64,000 bases of DNA from Bifidobacterium gallicum DSM 20093 = LMG 11596 (GTDB taxonomy: Bacteria > Actinomycetota > Actinomycetes > Actinomycetales > Bifidobacteriaceae), in NCBI RefSeq assembly GCF_000741205.1, contig NZ_JGYW01000005.1:186001-250000 (forward strand). Reading direction: 5' to 3'. The notes below the pieces were generated by a model. It had not been told where the DNA came from, made no database searches, and saw nothing but the letters and a program-made list of their open reading frames with translations. Positions within the stretch are counted from its first letter, which is position 1; each line of letters opens with the position of its first letter. A program made the position numbers and the translations under genes. Below, piece by piece: positions 1 to 10,150 of the stretch.

Positions 1-456
1 GGCCGGATCGGTCACAATCGCCACCGTCGCACTATTCTTCGCGGCGCCACGCACCATCGACGGTCCGCCAATATCGATCTTTTCGATAATGGCGTCCTTG
101 TCTGCACCGGAACGCACGGTATCCGCAAACGGATACAGATTGACCACAACCAGGTCGAACGGCTTGATGCCGAATTGCTCTAACTGTGCCGCATGGTCGG
201 CGTTCGTCATGTCGGCAAGGATGCCGGCGTGGATATGCGGATCCAATGTTTTGACTCGACCGTCGAGGCATTCGGGGAATCCGGTGACCTGGCTGACCTC
301 GGTGACATTCACACCAAGCTCCGCCAGACGATGTGCGGGTGATCCCGTGGAAACAACTTCAGTACCGGCTGCGATGAAGGCCTTGGCGAGAACCTCAATG
401 CCTTCCTTATGGAAGACCGATACGAGGGCTCGTCGTAATGGTCGGTTCGTTGTCAC
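1..456 (-). CDS. purH: Bifunctional IMP cyclohydrolase/AICAR formyltransferase, N-terminal part
   Basis: Only the first 152 codons are inside the window; the gene runs off the left edge. The product catalyses the last two steps of IMP synthesis in the cytosol, and the visible part is the MGS-like IMP cyclohydrolase domain. The translation opens [19 protein letters not shown], typical for the family. The start is a GTG at 456, chosen because AAGGAG lies 7 nt upstream. This start lies inside the 3' end of the preceding membrane protein gene, so the two genes overlap by 50 bp in different frames. The order sucC-sucD-PerM-purH is a known actinobacterial arrangement, although purN, which often sits before purH, is absent here. 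Confidence 0.93.
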   Translation of the reverse strand, partial: MTTNRPLRRALVSVFHKEGIEVLAKAFIAAGTEVVSTGSPAHRLAELGVNVTEVSQVTGFPECLDGRVKTLDPHIHAGILADMTNADHAAQLEQFGIKPFDLVVVNLYPFADTVRSGADKDAIIEKIDIGGPSMVRGAAKNSATVAIVTDPA

Positions 457-1951
457 CGTTGTGCTCCTTCATAGTGGGGTTCGAATTGACCACACGAGGC
501 GTGTGGACTTTTCTCTTCTCTTCTTCTTCGGGTTCTGCCGATGCTGTCGCACCAGCGGAAATCTGTTGCCGTGCACGTCGCGCCATCAACACACGCACGC
601 CGAATACGGCGGCTGCGACCACCACAGCGCACAACCACGCCGCGAACAACCCGATAGCGGTTGGTCGCGCCACGGCATACGTCGATGCTGTCACATCCAC
701 ACCAACATGGGCAAGGCGATTCTCACCCAGTGCACCATCGGAAACGCCAAACAGCACGCTTAACGTCAAACAGACTATGGCGGCGATCATGCAGAACGCG
801 CCAGCCGCATAGGCGCAATTGACACATTGCCGCATGCCGTCATCCCATGGTGAAGGCTGGCCGGACCGCTGATCTTGTGCCTTGTCATTGTTGGTGGCTG
901 GTTCGCGGGTTCGCGTGTTCTTCGTCGATCCGCTATGGCTTTCTACGACACGGGCGGCATTGCTCCGGTTGGTTGAGTCATGTCGATGCGTACGGAAATC
1001 AGCGGAAAATATGGGAAAACCACGACGCAACACAAACACCGACAATCCCACGACCGCACTGATCACCAACGGCAAAGACAAGAACAACGAACGCAGGGCG
1101 TCGCTGTGCACCGCCGTGGGGAACAAACCGAACACGGGTAGTGCCGGCAGTCCTTTGATTGAGCCTTGCCACAGTGAGAACGTGGCCAGGGACCCGATAT
1201 GGAACCCCGCGCCGAACAGCCAGGACAATGCCCACAACCACAAGTTGGGCAGCCAAGCCAACGCCATGATGAACACGATGACGCGAGAGCCGTTCTGCAT
1301 GGCAAGCTGGTTGCAAATATTGCCCATGCCCTGGGCACCCATCGCCACCCAACAAATCAACGTGACCAGGCCGCACAGCAGATAAGCGCCCAACAGGATG
1401 CATGCACAACGCAAGCCGGCCATCAATGTATGGCGCAGCGGTTTGGAGACATGCGTATGCAAATACAACTTGACACGCCCCACAGTCAACGATCCCGGCA
1501 CCGTACCCCATACAAACCCCAACGTGAACACGAGAGCGGTTTTGACCATGATGAGCCCGGTGGAATCCACGAGCAATGACGTGGCGGACCGTGTCAATGC
1601 CAGTTGCAATCCCACCCAAACCACAACGCCGCAAATCCATGCGGCCACGGAATCGAGTTTAAACCGGATCGTGAACGCGCGGATCAGCACAATCATCAGG
1701 AAAGTCAGCAGCAACGGCATGATCGTTGTAGTCAGCGAATCCGTGTGCAAGCCCACGCCTTGGGTGAGCATCATCACCATTTGCGTCAACGGAACCGTTG
1801 AAGACGACAGATTGACGCCACTTTCTTCCATGGACACGATCAGCAACGCCAATGCAAGAAAACATCCCAATGGCAGGCAGAATACGGCCAGGGAAACGGC
1901 GGAGGCCGCCGCTCCCCTCAGACATTGTTGCAGCGCACGGTTGTTCATCAT
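407..1951 (-). CDS. PerM-like (DUF6350) polytopic membrane protein
   Basis: A 514-residue membrane protein with about nine hydrophobic segments (roughly residues 13-40, 76-92, 101-120, 134-152, 178-202, 222-246, 290-308, 376-402 and 431-456). A polar insert of about 65 residues (310-375) and an acidic, charged tail follow or separate them. I assign it to the DUF6350/PerM family mainly from its position between sucD and purH, the place of PerM (Rv0955) in Mycobacterium, and from its topology. Mycobacterial PerM is linked to cell division under stress; the function here is inferred only. It overlaps sucD by 4 bp (ATGA), so translation is probably coupled, and its 3' end overlaps purH by 50 bp. 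Confidence 0.75.
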   Translation of the reverse strand: MMNNRALQQCLRGAAASAVSLAVFCLPLGCFLALALLIVSMEESGVNLSSSTVPLTQMVMMLTQGVGLHTDSLTTTIMPLLLTFLMIVLIRAFTIRFKLDSVAAWICGVVVWVGLQLALTRSATSLLVDSTGLIMVKTALVFTLGFVWGTVPGSLTVGRVKLYLHTHVSKPLRHTLMAGLRCACILLGAYLLCGLVTLICWVAMGAQGMGNICNQLAMQNGSRVIVFIMALAWLPNLWLWALSWLFGAGFHIGSLATFSLWQGSIKGLPALPVFGLFPTAVHSDALRSLFLSLPLVISAVVGLSVFVLRRGFPIFSADFRTHRHDSTNRSNAARVVESHSGSTKNTRTREPATNNDKAQDQRSGQPSPWDDGMRQCVNCAYAAGAFCMIAAIVCLTLSVLFGVSDGALGENRLAHVGVDVTASTYAVARPTAIGLFAAWLCAVVVAAAVFGVRVLMARRARQQISAGATASAEPEEEEKRKVHTPRVVNSNPTMKEHNGDNEPTITTSPRIGLP

Positions 1952-2868
1952 GACAGCTGGGCCAACACCTCACGCATCAGGCGCGCAGCCTCACTCGGTG
2001 TTTTGCCAACAGGAATGCCTACGGCTTCCAACGCTTCCTTCTTATCTTGAGCAGTGCCTTTGCCACCGGAGATGATGGCGCCGGCATGACCCATCTGCTT
2101 GCCCTCCGGAGCGGTGAATCCGGCGATATAGGCGACCACCGGTTTCGTCATATGGTCATGGGCCCACTGCGCGGCTTCCTGTTCGGCTTTGCCGCCAATC
2201 TCACCAATCATGATGACGGCTTTAGTGTCGTCATCCTGCTCGAATTCCTGCAACGCTTCACGCAGCATCGTGCCCACAATCGGGTCGCCACCGGCACCAA
2301 GGCATGCGGTGAAACCGATATCCGACAACTCGGCCATCATCTGATAGGTCAACGTACCCGATTTGGACACGAGCCCCAAGGGACCACGGGACACAATGCC
2401 ATCAGGGATAATACCCAAATTGACTCCGCGAGCATGCTCCGATTCGCCAAGTGTCATCAACCCCGGGCAGTTTGGTCCCACAATGCGCACGCCGCGGCTC
2501 AAGGCGAGTTCCACGAAATAGGCGGAATCATTGACGGGGATGCCTTCCGTGATGACGACAATGAGCTCGATGCCCGCTTCAATGGCTTCCACCACAGCGT
2601 CTTTGGCGAACCGTGGTGGCACAAACACGACACTGGCTTTCGCTCCCGTAGCCTCTTTGGCCTCGGCACACGTGGCATACACAGGAATGTGCACGTCCTC
2701 GCCATCGTGGGCGCCTTCGAACAGGACTGTGGTTCCGGCCTTGCGTGGATTGACACCGCCCACGATATTCGTTCCGGCCTTGAGCATGCGCAACGTGTGC
2801 GTCATGCCCTGATGACCAGTCATGCCCTGCACAATGACCGGGGCGTTGTCTTCAATGAATGCGCTCAT
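1948..2868 (-). CDS. sucD: Succinate-CoA ligase (ADP-forming), alpha subunit
   Basis: A 306-residue protein of normal family length. It carries the N-terminal CoA-binding Rossmann region ([13 protein letters not shown]) and the active-site region around the phosphorylated histidine ([12 protein letters not shown], about residues 263-274). With SucC it interconverts succinyl-CoA and succinate with ADP/ATP. The start ATG has a strong GGAGGA site inside the sucC 3' end, and sucC and sucD overlap by 4 bp (ATGA). In bifidobacteria the TCA cycle is incomplete, so the enzyme probably supplies succinyl-CoA for biosynthesis rather than running a cycle; that part is inference. Confidence 0.96.
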   Translation of the reverse strand: MSAFIEDNAPVIVQGMTGHQGMTHTLRMLKAGTNIVGGVNPRKAGTTVLFEGAHDGEDVHIPVYATCAEAKEATGAKASVVFVPPRFAKDAVVEAIEAGIELIVVITEGIPVNDSAYFVELALSRGVRIVGPNCPGLMTLGESEHARGVNLGIIPDGIVSRGPLGLVSKSGTLTYQMMAELSDIGFTACLGAGGDPIVGTMLREALQEFEQDDDTKAVIMIGEIGGKAEQEAAQWAHDHMTKPVVAYIAGFTAPEGKQMGHAGAIISGGKGTAQDKKEALEAVGIPVGKTPSEAARLMREVLAQLS

Positions 2869-4064
2869 TTCGTCTCCTCCGTGTTGTGCAGAACGGATGC
2901 TGCCAAGCTTACGGCCTGGGTGGCAGCTTGTTCCATCGTCTCGGCCACATGCACTGTGTCAAGCTTTGACTCGCGCAGGATGCGCAAACCTTCACTGGCC
3001 GCATTGCCATCGAAACGCACCACCAGAGGTTTTGACACGCCCAGTTCCTCAATGGCCTGCAGAATGCCCAATGCCACTTGTTCACAAGACGTGATGCCGC
3101 CATAGACATTGATGAACACCGATTCGACTTTGGGATCGGCCAACACTGTTTCAAGACTGCGACACATCGCTTCAGCCGATGCGCCACCTCCGATATCAAG
3201 GAAATTCGCGGCACTAATGCCGTTGCCTTGCGCTCGGCCTGCGAACGTCACGGCGTCGATGGAACTCATCACAAGTCCGGCGCCATTGCCAATGACACCC
3301 ACTTGGCCATCAAGATGCACATAATGCATGCCTGCGGCTTGGGCACGGGCTTCCAGCGTATCGGCCACGCGAGTATCAGTGAACCGCTGCCAGCCATCAT
3401 GGCGGAATGCCGCATTGCCATCAAGCGACACCTTCGCGTCCAATGCGCATAAGGTCAGGTTGCCATCCTCGTCAGCCACATTGGCCAACGGATTGATTTC
3501 CACGAGCGTGGCATCATTGGTCGTGAAGCACTGCCACATGCGGTACAGAATATCGCCAGCCTGGGCTACATCGGCGTCTTCAAAGCCAATCTGGGCAGCC
3601 ATGTCCAAGGCGGCAGCCTGATCAAAGTCCTCAAGCTTGGAAATGTGCAGACGCTTGACCGCGTCAGGCTGTTCCTGTGCGATCTGCTCAACCTCAGTGC
3701 CGCCTTGTGAGGTGGCCAGCACACAGAAACTCCGTGTGGAACGATCCACGGAAATCGACACATAGTATTCGTTGCGAATGTCTTTGGCCTGGGCAACCAA
3801 CACACCATTGATTTCATGGCCCTGAATGGACATCGGCAGGATATGCTCGGCCGCCGCCTTGGCTTCCTCCACAGTGCGCACCAGGCGCACCGCACCGGCT
3901 TGCCCACGATGCCCGATTTTTGCCTGTCCCTTGATGACAGCGGGCAATCCCATGCTGGGCAGCGCCTCTACTACTTCCTCGACATTGCGGGCATAGATGG
4001 CCTCAGGCGTAGGAATCCCCGCTTCCTGCAGCAGTTCCCTCGCCTGATATTCATAGAGGTCCAT
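2865..4064 (-). CDS. sucC: Succinate-CoA ligase, beta subunit
   Basis: About 399 residues with the ATP-grasp fold of the beta subunit at the N-terminus ([20 protein letters not shown]) and the C-terminal ligase domain ([13 protein letters not shown]). It forms a heterotetramer with SucD. I prefer the ATG at 4064 over the GTG one codon upstream because GGAG lies at a proper distance from the ATG (GAGGAGAAGTGATG). The gene is first in the sucC-sucD-perM-purH run and lies just downstream of the apt terminator, so it should have its own promoter in 4065-4112. A -10-like TATAAC directly follows that terminator, but no convincing -35 was found. Confidence 0.96.
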   Translation of the reverse strand: MDLYEYQARELLQEAGIPTPEAIYARNVEEVVEALPSMGLPAVIKGQAKIGHRGQAGAVRLVRTVEEAKAAAEHILPMSIQGHEINGVLVAQAKDIRNEYYVSISVDRSTRSFCVLATSQGGTEVEQIAQEQPDAVKRLHISKLEDFDQAAALDMAAQIGFEDADVAQAGDILYRMWQCFTTNDATLVEINPLANVADEDGNLTLCALDAKVSLDGNAAFRHDGWQRFTDTRVADTLEARAQAAGMHYVHLDGQVGVIGNGAGLVMSSIDAVTFAGRAQGNGISAANFLDIGGGASAEAMCRSLETVLADPKVESVFINVYGGITSCEQVALGILQAIEELGVSKPLVVRFDGNAASEGLRILRESKLDTVHVAETMEQAATQAVSLAASVLHNTEETK

Positions 4065-4112
4065 CACTTCTCCTCTGTGTAATGGTGTGTTGTATTTGCC
4101 TTACCGTTATAC

Positions 4113-4136
4113 AAAAACAGGGTGCGATGCACCCTG
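4113..4136 (-). terminator. Rho-independent terminator of apt
   Basis: On the minus strand CAGGGTGC-atc-GCACCCTG (plus-strand 4118-4136) is followed by TTTTTG. It lies 11 nt after the apt stop codon and separates apt from sucCD. Confidence 0.9.
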
Positions 4137-4147
4137 ATTGTTTCATT

Positions 4148-4750
4148 TTATGCCGGCATGCGCAGCAATGAACTCGTAGGATAATCGCCAAGACGTTCAA
4201 TGCCGTCAAGACCATCGAGTTCCATGACAAAACTGAAACCCGCAATCGTGGCACCGCATGCTTGCAACAGATTGCGTGCAGCACGCGCCGATCCACCTGT
4301 GGCAATCAGATCATCGACAATCAGCACACGCTGGCCTTCGGTGATGATGTTCGATTCCACTTCAATCGCGGCTTCACCATATTCGAGCGAATATGATTCC
4401 TTTTTCGTGGGAGGCGGCAGTTTGCCGGCTTTGCGGACCGCCACGAATCCCTTGCCCAAATGAGCGGCCAACGCTGGTCCAAACAGGAAGCCGCGGGCTT
4501 CAAGTCCGGCTACCACATCAATTTGGTCGACAGGCACCGGCAATGCAGCCTCCATGGCATGCATGAGGATGCTGAACGCCTTGGCATCGGCGAACACTGG
4601 CATGAAATCGCGAAACAGGATGCCCTTGGCTGGGAAATCCGGAATGGTACGAATCTTGGAGACCAAATATTCGAAGTCATCCGCTGAAATAGCAATATCC
4701 TCGCTGGTGATATCAAAATCGGCGTTCAGCACGATATCGGTAGAAGACAT
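4148..4750 (-). CDS. apt: Adenine phosphoribosyltransferase
   Basis: Salvages adenine with PRPP to make AMP. The PRPP-binding motif VLIVDDLIATGGSA is intact near the C-terminus, and ARGFLFGPALA is typical of the family. I start at the ATG at 4750 (200 residues), preceded by GAGATGGGA. An open frame continues 45 codons further upstream, but that stretch looks non-coding, and this protein is already slightly longer than usual (about 170-180 residues). In many actinobacteria apt lies in yajC-secD-secF-apt-relA; here it follows yajC directly and no secD or secF lies between them. Confidence 0.95.
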   Translation of the reverse strand: MSSTDIVLNADFDITSEDIAISADDFEYLVSKIRTIPDFPAKGILFRDFMPVFADAKAFSILMHAMEAALPVPVDQIDVVAGLEARGFLFGPALAAHLGKGFVAVRKAGKLPPPTKKESYSLEYGEAAIEVESNIITEGQRVLIVDDLIATGGSARAARNLLQACGATIAGFSFVMELDGLDGIERLGDYPTSSLLRMPA

Positions 4751-4920
4751 GGGCAATCCCATCTCACATTCTTGGGTTTGGCACGGACGGTCACCTGCAT
4801 GACACGGCATCAACACAATCCAAATCCATGGTTGACGTGGCATGCGATGCGCATGCATGCCACGCTTGCCATCCGTATTGTACACCGTGGGCAGGCTGCA
4901 TCCAGAGCGGATGATTACGA

Positions 4921-5409
4921 TTACTGCTGGTCGGCCTTGGAAGGTTGGTCAGCGGAAGATTCCTCAGTATCGGTCGTCGCTTCGACTTGCGACTCTTCCA
5001 CTTCGCGGGCTCCGTATGGCAGTCCTTCCGTGCTGGTTTCCACCACTTCAGCCGACTCAATCTGTTCCGGTTCGGAGTCGGACGGCTCTGGGGAATCCTG
5101 CGGCAACGGATTGCCGTTTTCGTCGACTTCATCGTCATGCACAAAAGCCGGACGCACATAGGCGCGCGAAACCGCTTTGAACGTGAAGCGCAGATGGGAG
5201 CCTTCCGAGTCGATAACAATCTCCTCGTATTCTTCATCCACAGACACCACTTTGCCAATGACGCCACCAATAGTGATGACCTCGGTGCCCGGCTCGAGCG
5301 TGGCGTAGAAGTTCTGCTTCTCCTGTTGCTGCTGCTTGGCTTTGCGTGATTGGACGAACATCATGACAATCATGAAAACGAGCAGGATAATCAGGAAGGA
5401 ATATTGCAC
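4921..5409 (-). CDS. yajC: Preprotein translocase subunit YajC
   Basis: A 162-residue protein with one N-terminal transmembrane helix (about residues 3-19), a short basic segment rich in Gln and Lys, the YajC core (LEPGTEVITIGGVIGKVVSV), and a long acidic tail rich in Glu, Ser and Asp. YajC is an accessory subunit of the Sec translocon. The start is a GTG at 5409 with AAGGAG 7 nt upstream. It follows ruvB by 59 bp on the same strand. The absence of secD and secF directly downstream is unusual for an actinobacterium. Confidence 0.92.
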   Translation of the reverse strand: MQYSFLIILLVFMIVMMFVQSRKAKQQQQEKQNFYATLEPGTEVITIGGVIGKVVSVDEEYEEIVIDSEGSHLRFTFKAVSRAYVRPAFVHDDEVDENGNPLPQDSPEPSDSEPEQIESAEVVETSTEGLPYGAREVEESQVEATTDTEESSADQPSKADQQ

Positions 5410-5468
5410 CTCTTGGCTCCTTAGTCGAGTGCGACGTCAAGCAAGGTCATGCTTCACGGCCTATCAGT

Positions 5469-6551
5469 CTAGAATAACTTGCTGACATCAGCATCTTGCG
5501 CATCAGGCATCGTCAAGCCCAGATGCTGCCATGCTTTCTGTGTGGCAACACGGCCTTTGGGCGTGCGAATCAGGAAGCCCTCACGCACCAGATACGGTTC
5601 ACAGACCGTTTCCACCGTTTCCGCTTCCTCACCGACCATCGCCGACAAATTGTTCAATCCCACAGGACCGCCATTGAACTGCTTGACAATCGCAGTCAAC
5701 ACGGCGATATCAAGCCGGTCCAGCCCTTCGGTATCGATCTGGTACAACGCCAACGCTTCACAGACATCATCAGCGCGCACTTGCGGTAAATCATGCACAA
5801 TGGCCCAATCACGCACGCGACGCAACAACCGGTTCGCGATACGCGGCGTACCACGCGACCGCAACGACAATTGTTGCGAAGCGCCCTGCTCCAGTTCCAA
5901 TCCCAACACGGCAGCGGAACGTTCAATCAATTTGCGCAATTCATCGGCCGGATAGAAATCTAGATGCGCGGTGAAACCGAATCGTGCACGCAACGGCGAA
6001 GGCAACATGCCTTCACGCGTGGTGGCGCCAATGACAGTGAACCTGGGCAACGTCAACGGAATCGATGAAGCGCCCGGCCCCTTGCCTACCATGACATCGA
6101 CACGGAAATCCTCCATGGCAATATAGAGCAACTCTTCAGCGGCTCGCGGCAGTCGATGGATCTCATCAATGAACAGCACCTCGCCAGCATCCAATGAACT
6201 GAGAATCGATGCCAAATCGCCGGCATGCTGGATGGCTGGACCCGACGTGACACGAATCGGCACGCCGAGTTCATTGGCCACAATCATCGCCAGCGTGGTC
6301 TTGCCCAAACCTGGAGGGCCCGCCAGCAAAATATGATCAGGCGGTACATCCCGCTTGCGCGCTGCATCAAGAAACAGCTGCAACTGCGCTTTGAGTGTCG
6401 GTTGTCCAATGAATCCGGCCAACACATGAGGACGCAGTTCCTCATCGCTGACCGGTTCATTGCCCAAAGGGGCAGCCGACATCATACGTAACGATTCTTC
6501 ATTGGCATTGCTATTGATGCCGGGCATCATGTCTTCCATATGTTCCACCAC
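5469..6551 (-). CDS. ruvB: Holliday junction branch migration ATPase RuvB
   Basis: A 360-residue AAA+ motor that drives Holliday junction branch migration with RuvA. The Walker A motif GPPGLGKTT is at residues 78-86 and the Walker B/DEIH box at 129-132. Sensor region [18 protein letters not shown] and the C-terminal winged-helix domain (RTPKGRVAT) are present. The start is a GTG at 6551 with GAGGA 5 nt upstream. It is probably transcribed with ruvA from the LexA-type promoter at about 7374-7399. The N-terminal extension of about 40 residues before the core is longer than in E. coli. Confidence 0.97.
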   Translation of the reverse strand: MVEHMEDMMPGINSNANEESLRMMSAAPLGNEPVSDEELRPHVLAGFIGQPTLKAQLQLFLDAARKRDVPPDHILLAGPPGLGKTTLAMIVANELGVPIRVTSGPAIQHAGDLASILSSLDAGEVLFIDEIHRLPRAAEELLYIAMEDFRVDVMVGKGPGASSIPLTLPRFTVIGATTREGMLPSPLRARFGFTAHLDFYPADELRKLIERSAAVLGLELEQGASQQLSLRSRGTPRIANRLLRRVRDWAIVHDLPQVRADDVCEALALYQIDTEGLDRLDIAVLTAIVKQFNGGPVGLNNLSAMVGEEAETVETVCEPYLVREGFLIRTPKGRVATQKAWQHLGLTMPDAQDADVSKLF

Positions 6552-6636
6552 ACCATTCCTCAGAAATCCTCAGTAACCGCGAACCATTCAGTGCACATAC
6601 CGCGCCTGGTTGCACTCAGGCCATACCTACCAACCG

Positions 6637-7275
6637 TCAATGGCCACTGTCCAACGATGTCAATGCGGCGCGTAGCACCTCAGGCACCATGTCGGCAGCC
6701 AACGGTGTGGGCAAATCCTGCTCATGAATCACACTGTCCACAGCGTGTTGCGCATCTTGCTGACGCCAACCCAGCGAAATCAATGCTTCCACCACATCCA
6801 AACGGCCACGGTCCTCAGGTGCATGCGCCGATGCGGCAACAGACGTATCCGACCCTGAAGCATCGTCCAACGCAGCCAAATCCAGAGAGCCTTTAAGTTC
6901 AAGAATGATTTTCTGGGCGCCTTTCTTGCCCAGTCCCGGCGCTTTGGCCAATGCCGTGGCATCACCATCATAGATGGCATGAGCCAGTTGGCCCGCATCA
7001 AGCGTTCCCAAGAGCGACAACGCCACTTTGGGACCAATGCCGCTGACTTTTTGCAATTGCAAGAACATGCGTTTCGCCGCATGGTCAAGAAAACCGAACA
7101 ATGTGATCGCATCCTGCGACACGGACATCGAGGTGAACACTGTGGCATCCTGCCCGACATGCAATGTGGCCAAATCAGCGCCAGCCATGCGTACCTCATA
7201 CCCGACACCATGCACATCAATCAACGCCGCAGCCGTATCCACCGCAGCCACTTGACCAGACAACATGCCAATCAT
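6637..7275 (-). CDS. ruvA: Holliday junction DNA-binding protein RuvA
   Basis: A 212-residue protein with the N-terminal OB fold (MIGMLSGQVAAVD), tandem helix-hairpin-helix motifs in the middle (VSGIGPKVALSLL and PGLGKKGAQKIILELK) and a C-terminal RuvB-interacting domain (VEALISLGWRQQDAQHAV). It binds the Holliday junction as a tetramer and recruits RuvB. The ATG at 7275 has AAAGGGGA upstream. The 203-bp gap to ruvC contains a LexA-type operator and a TATACT -10 element, so ruvAB appears to be SOS-inducible independently of ruvC. Confidence 0.97.
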   Translation of the reverse strand: MIGMLSGQVAAVDTAAALIDVHGVGYEVRMAGADLATLHVGQDATVFTSMSVSQDAITLFGFLDHAAKRMFLQLQKVSGIGPKVALSLLGTLDAGQLAHAIYDGDATALAKAPGLGKKGAQKIILELKGSLDLAALDDASGSDTSVAASAHAPEDRGRLDVVEALISLGWRQQDAQHAVDSVIHEQDLPTPLAADMVPEVLRAALTSLDSGH

Positions 7276-7373
7276 GCCAGTCCCCTTTCATGCAAGGTCA
7301 CACCAGGCCAATGCATCACTACACCACGCAACACCCATTGTCGACATGGGCTGCTGAGTACTCTTCTGGTAGC

Positions 7374-7399
7374 AGTATATCGGTTCGAACAGATGTTCG
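7374..7399 (-). promoter_or_regulatory. LexA-type SOS box and -10 element of ruvAB
   Basis: The palindrome CGAAC-agat-GTTCG is at 7386-7399 and matches the actinobacterial LexA operator core (CGAAC-N4-GTTCG). On the minus strand a -10-like TATACT (7374-7379) follows 6 nt later, so the operator overlaps the promoter spacer. The position is about 100 nt upstream of ruvA, a classic SOS gene. Confidence 0.8.
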
Positions 7400-7478
7400 C
7401 ATCCCGCATGACCAGGCCGCGATGGAACGTAGAACGGGCTCAAGTGCAGTCCGTTCTTGGTATGAGGCGTCTATACGA

Positions 7479-8063
7479 TTACATGGCGCGTCCACTACGC
7501 GCACTTTTATGGTTCGCCTGCTGTGCCGCCTGCGCCCATTGACGTTGCGCCGCGGTCAGATGCTGCTCGCGCTCGCCGCCTTGGATCGCACCTGCCGGTC
7601 GCAATGCGTGACAAATGGCAATGGCCAATGCGTCCGCGGCATCCGCAGGTTTGGGCAGCTGGTTGAGGCCTAGAATCCGGGCCACCATGCGTTCCATCTG
7701 GATTTTTTCGGCCCTGCCATTGCCGGTAATCGCAAGCTTGGATTCCGATGGCGTATGCAACGCTACGGGAATGCCGCGTTGTGCGGCGCCCAACATGGCA
7801 AGACCCGCTGCTTGGGCTGTGCCCAAAACGGTACTGCGGTTGTCTTGTGCGAATACACGCTCAATGGAAACCACATCGGGAATGAACTCATCAAGCTTGG
7901 CACACAACCCGTTATAGACCGTCAACAGACGCAAATCTTGCGGCATGTGGGAATCGGAACGCACCACATCCACATGCATAAACGAAAGCCGGCGATTCAC
8001 GCCGGCTTCAATCACGCCGACCCCGCAGCGCGTCAGCCCGGGATCGACGCCAAGGATAATCAT
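7479..8063 (-). CDS. ruvC: Crossover junction endodeoxyribonuclease RuvC
   Basis: A 194-residue Holliday junction resolvase. Acidic catalytic residues are visible: D7 in GVDPG, E68 in SIERVF, and D141/D144 in ADAADALA. The C-terminus extends about 20 residues past the usual end. The ATG at 8063 has GAGGAG 8 nt upstream, and this site overlaps the yebC stop codon region, so the two are probably translated from one message. It acts after RuvAB branch migration. Confidence 0.96.
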   Translation of the reverse strand: MIILGVDPGLTRCGVGVIEAGVNRRLSFMHVDVVRSDSHMPQDLRLLTVYNGLCAKLDEFIPDVVSIERVFAQDNRSTVLGTAQAAGLAMLGAAQRGIPVALHTPSESKLAITGNGRAEKIQMERMVARILGLNQLPKPADAADALAIAICHALRPAGAIQGGEREQHLTAAQRQWAQAAQQANHKSARSGRAM

Positions 8064-8069
8064 GCCTGA

Positions 8070-8825
8070 TTACTCCTCATCAAGCTGGGCCATGACTTCA
8101 TCGGAAGCGGTCCAGTTGCTGTAGATGTTCTGCACATCATCCAAGTCATCGAGGTTGTCGATAAGCTTGGAAACCTTGCGGGCATCTTCAAGGGAGAGCT
8201 CAACTTCGTTCTTCGGCATCATGACCATGTCAGCCGAATCATAATCGATGCTGGCATCCTGCAGTGCCTTGCGCACAGCCAGCATATCGGACGGATCGGT
8301 GATGACGGAATAGGTTTCGCCGTCATCCGTCACATCCTCGGCGCCAGCTTCGGCGGCCTTCTCAAACAGGTCGTCAAAATCGACACCTTCGGACGGCACG
8401 ACGATGACACCCTTGCGCTCAAAGTTGAAGCTCACGGAACCCGTAGTGGCCAACGAGCCGCCGCCCTTGGTCAGCGTGGAACGCACTTCAGCTGCTGCAC
8501 GGTTACGGTTATCAGTCAAGCATTCAATGATCAGGCCAACACCTGCGGGAGCATATCCTTCATAGACGATGTCCTCGTAATTGGCGCCACCGGCTTCTTC
8601 ACCAGAACCGCGCTTGACAGCGCGCTTGATATTGTCGGCCGGCATGGAAGCCTTCTTGGCCTTGTAGATGGCGTCATACAGCGACGGATTGCCGTCGGGA
8701 TCGCCACCACCTTGGCGGGCTGCGATCTCGATGTTCTTGATGAGCTTGGCAAACAGCTTGCCACGCTTAGCGTCGATGGCAGCCTTCTTATGCTTGGTAG
8801 TCGCCCACTTGGAATGTCCGGACAT
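8070..8825 (-). CDS. yebC: YebC/PmpR family protein
   Basis: A 251-residue protein with the typical N-terminus [20 protein letters not shown] and the central [19 protein letters not shown] segment. It belongs to the YebC/PmpR family, long described as DNA-binding regulators and more recently, for some members, as translation factors for proline-rich stretches; which activity applies here cannot be read. The ATG at 8825 has AGGAG at good spacing. It precedes ruvC by 6 nt, the standard actinobacterial arrangement. Confidence 0.95.
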   Translation of the reverse strand: MSGHSKWATTKHKKAAIDAKRGKLFAKLIKNIEIAARQGGGDPDGNPSLYDAIYKAKKASMPADNIKRAVKRGSGEEAGGANYEDIVYEGYAPAGVGLIIECLTDNRNRAAAEVRSTLTKGGGSLATTGSVSFNFERKGVIVVPSEGVDFDDLFEKAAEAGAEDVTDDGETYSVITDPSDMLAVRKALQDASIDYDSADMVMMPKNEVELSLEDARKVSKLIDNLDDLDDVQNIYSNWTASDEVMAQLDEE

Positions 8826-8893
8826 GAATTGCTCCTAGGCGTTGACGGGATGAATACAAACGAATAGATTCTATGGCGGTTCAACGACAAGAC

Positions 8894-10150
8894 TTACTTA
8901 TGGCCCAATGCGCGTGCGTACACCTCAAGGACCTGGTCGGTAATTGTGGGCCAATCGAAGTCTTTCGAACGCCGCAATCCCGCCGCCGACAACTGCTGTC
9001 CTTGCCGCCGATCATTGAGCACTTGAAGAATGGCCCTTGCACAATCATCGGGCTGTCCCACGGCGAACAATTGAGCATCTTGGCCTTGTTCCGTCACACT
9101 GACGAACGCATCAAGATCGGAGGCGACAATAGGACATCCTGCCGCCATGGCTTCAGCCAGCACAATACCGAAGCTCTCACCGCCGGTTTGCGGCGCCACA
9201 TAACAGCTCAACGAATGGTAGAAGGAGGCTTTGTCGGCATCACTGATACGCCCAAGGAACTCCATATGATCAAGCAACTGTGCAGCATCGATGTTGTCGG
9301 TTTTTGCAAGTTCCTCGACCATGCGCCGCGCTTCATCCTCTCCGTCGCCAGCACACAAGAATCGCGCTTGTGGAACCTGCTTGAGCACCTGCGCGGCAGC
9401 AGCCGCGAACACTCGGAATCCTTTGCGCTCCTCCCCCATGCGGCCAAGAAAACCAATGGTCGGTCGCTCATGCGTCGCCATCCATTGGCCTTTGGATGAG
9501 GCGTCGGTGAAACTATGACGGTCTATGCCGTTGGGAATCGTTTGGCGTGTAATCTGCTGCGGCAAATAATGCTCTGCCGTCTGTTGCGCAGCAGGAGACA
9601 CAAAAATGGCTTCCCGAATAGGTTCCAGGCAGCGGTTGAGATAGCGTTCAAACAGTTTCAACGCACGAGGATACGGCTCAATGGACGCATGGAACGTGGC
9701 CACCAATGGTGGTGCATCTTTCATCATGATCGGTTTATGGGCCAACGACGGCGCTTCCGGCTCATGCAAATGCACAATGTCGAAATGGCCTTGACGTACC
9801 CAACGGCGTGTCTCATGGCCTGCTGCGAGGAAATAGCTCAAATGAGCCCAAGACCCGTTATAGGGCACGGCAAACGATGAATTCGTGGTTTGTACCCATA
9901 ACGGCATGTCTTTGGTGCGACGCCCTGGAGCGAACACCGACACTTGATGGCCACGATCCATCAGCTGCAACGCGAAATCGCGAATATGGTTCTGCACACC
10001 GCCCGGCGTTTCAAACGAGTAGGGCGACACAATGCCGATGCGCAACGCACGATTGAATTGTGCGGCGCCCGATGGTCCACGAGTGATATGCAGAGGGTCG
10101 ATTTGTGCTTGGTCCTTCACCGACATGATGGATTGTGTGGTAGTGCTCAC
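8894..10150 (-). CDS. GT4 glycosyltransferase, probable phosphatidylinositol mannosyltransferase (PimA-like)
   Basis: A 418-residue GT-B fold enzyme. The N-terminal half carries the acceptor-side motif SPYSFETPGGVQNHI and the C-terminal half the nucleotide-sugar site with the EX7E motif (GGESFGIVLAEAMAAGCPIVASD region). The order PgsA-acyltransferase-this gene-YebC matches the mycobacterial PgsA1-PatA-PimA cluster, so the first mannosyl transfer onto phosphatidylinositol is the likely reaction. The start is a GTG at 10150 with AGGACA upstream and overlaps the acyltransferase stop by 4 bp (GTGA). The substrate is inferred from context. Confidence 0.85.
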   Translation of the reverse strand: MSTTTQSIMSVKDQAQIDPLHITRGPSGAAQFNRALRIGIVSPYSFETPGGVQNHIRDFALQLMDRGHQVSVFAPGRRTKDMPLWVQTTNSSFAVPYNGSWAHLSYFLAAGHETRRWVRQGHFDIVHLHEPEAPSLAHKPIMMKDAPPLVATFHASIEPYPRALKLFERYLNRCLEPIREAIFVSPAAQQTAEHYLPQQITRQTIPNGIDRHSFTDASSKGQWMATHERPTIGFLGRMGEERKGFRVFAAAAAQVLKQVPQARFLCAGDGEDEARRMVEELAKTDNIDAAQLLDHMEFLGRISDADKASFYHSLSCYVAPQTGGESFGIVLAEAMAAGCPIVASDLDAFVSVTEQGQDAQLFAVGQPDDCARAILQVLNDRRQGQQLSAAGLRRSKDFDWPTITDQVLEVYARALGHK

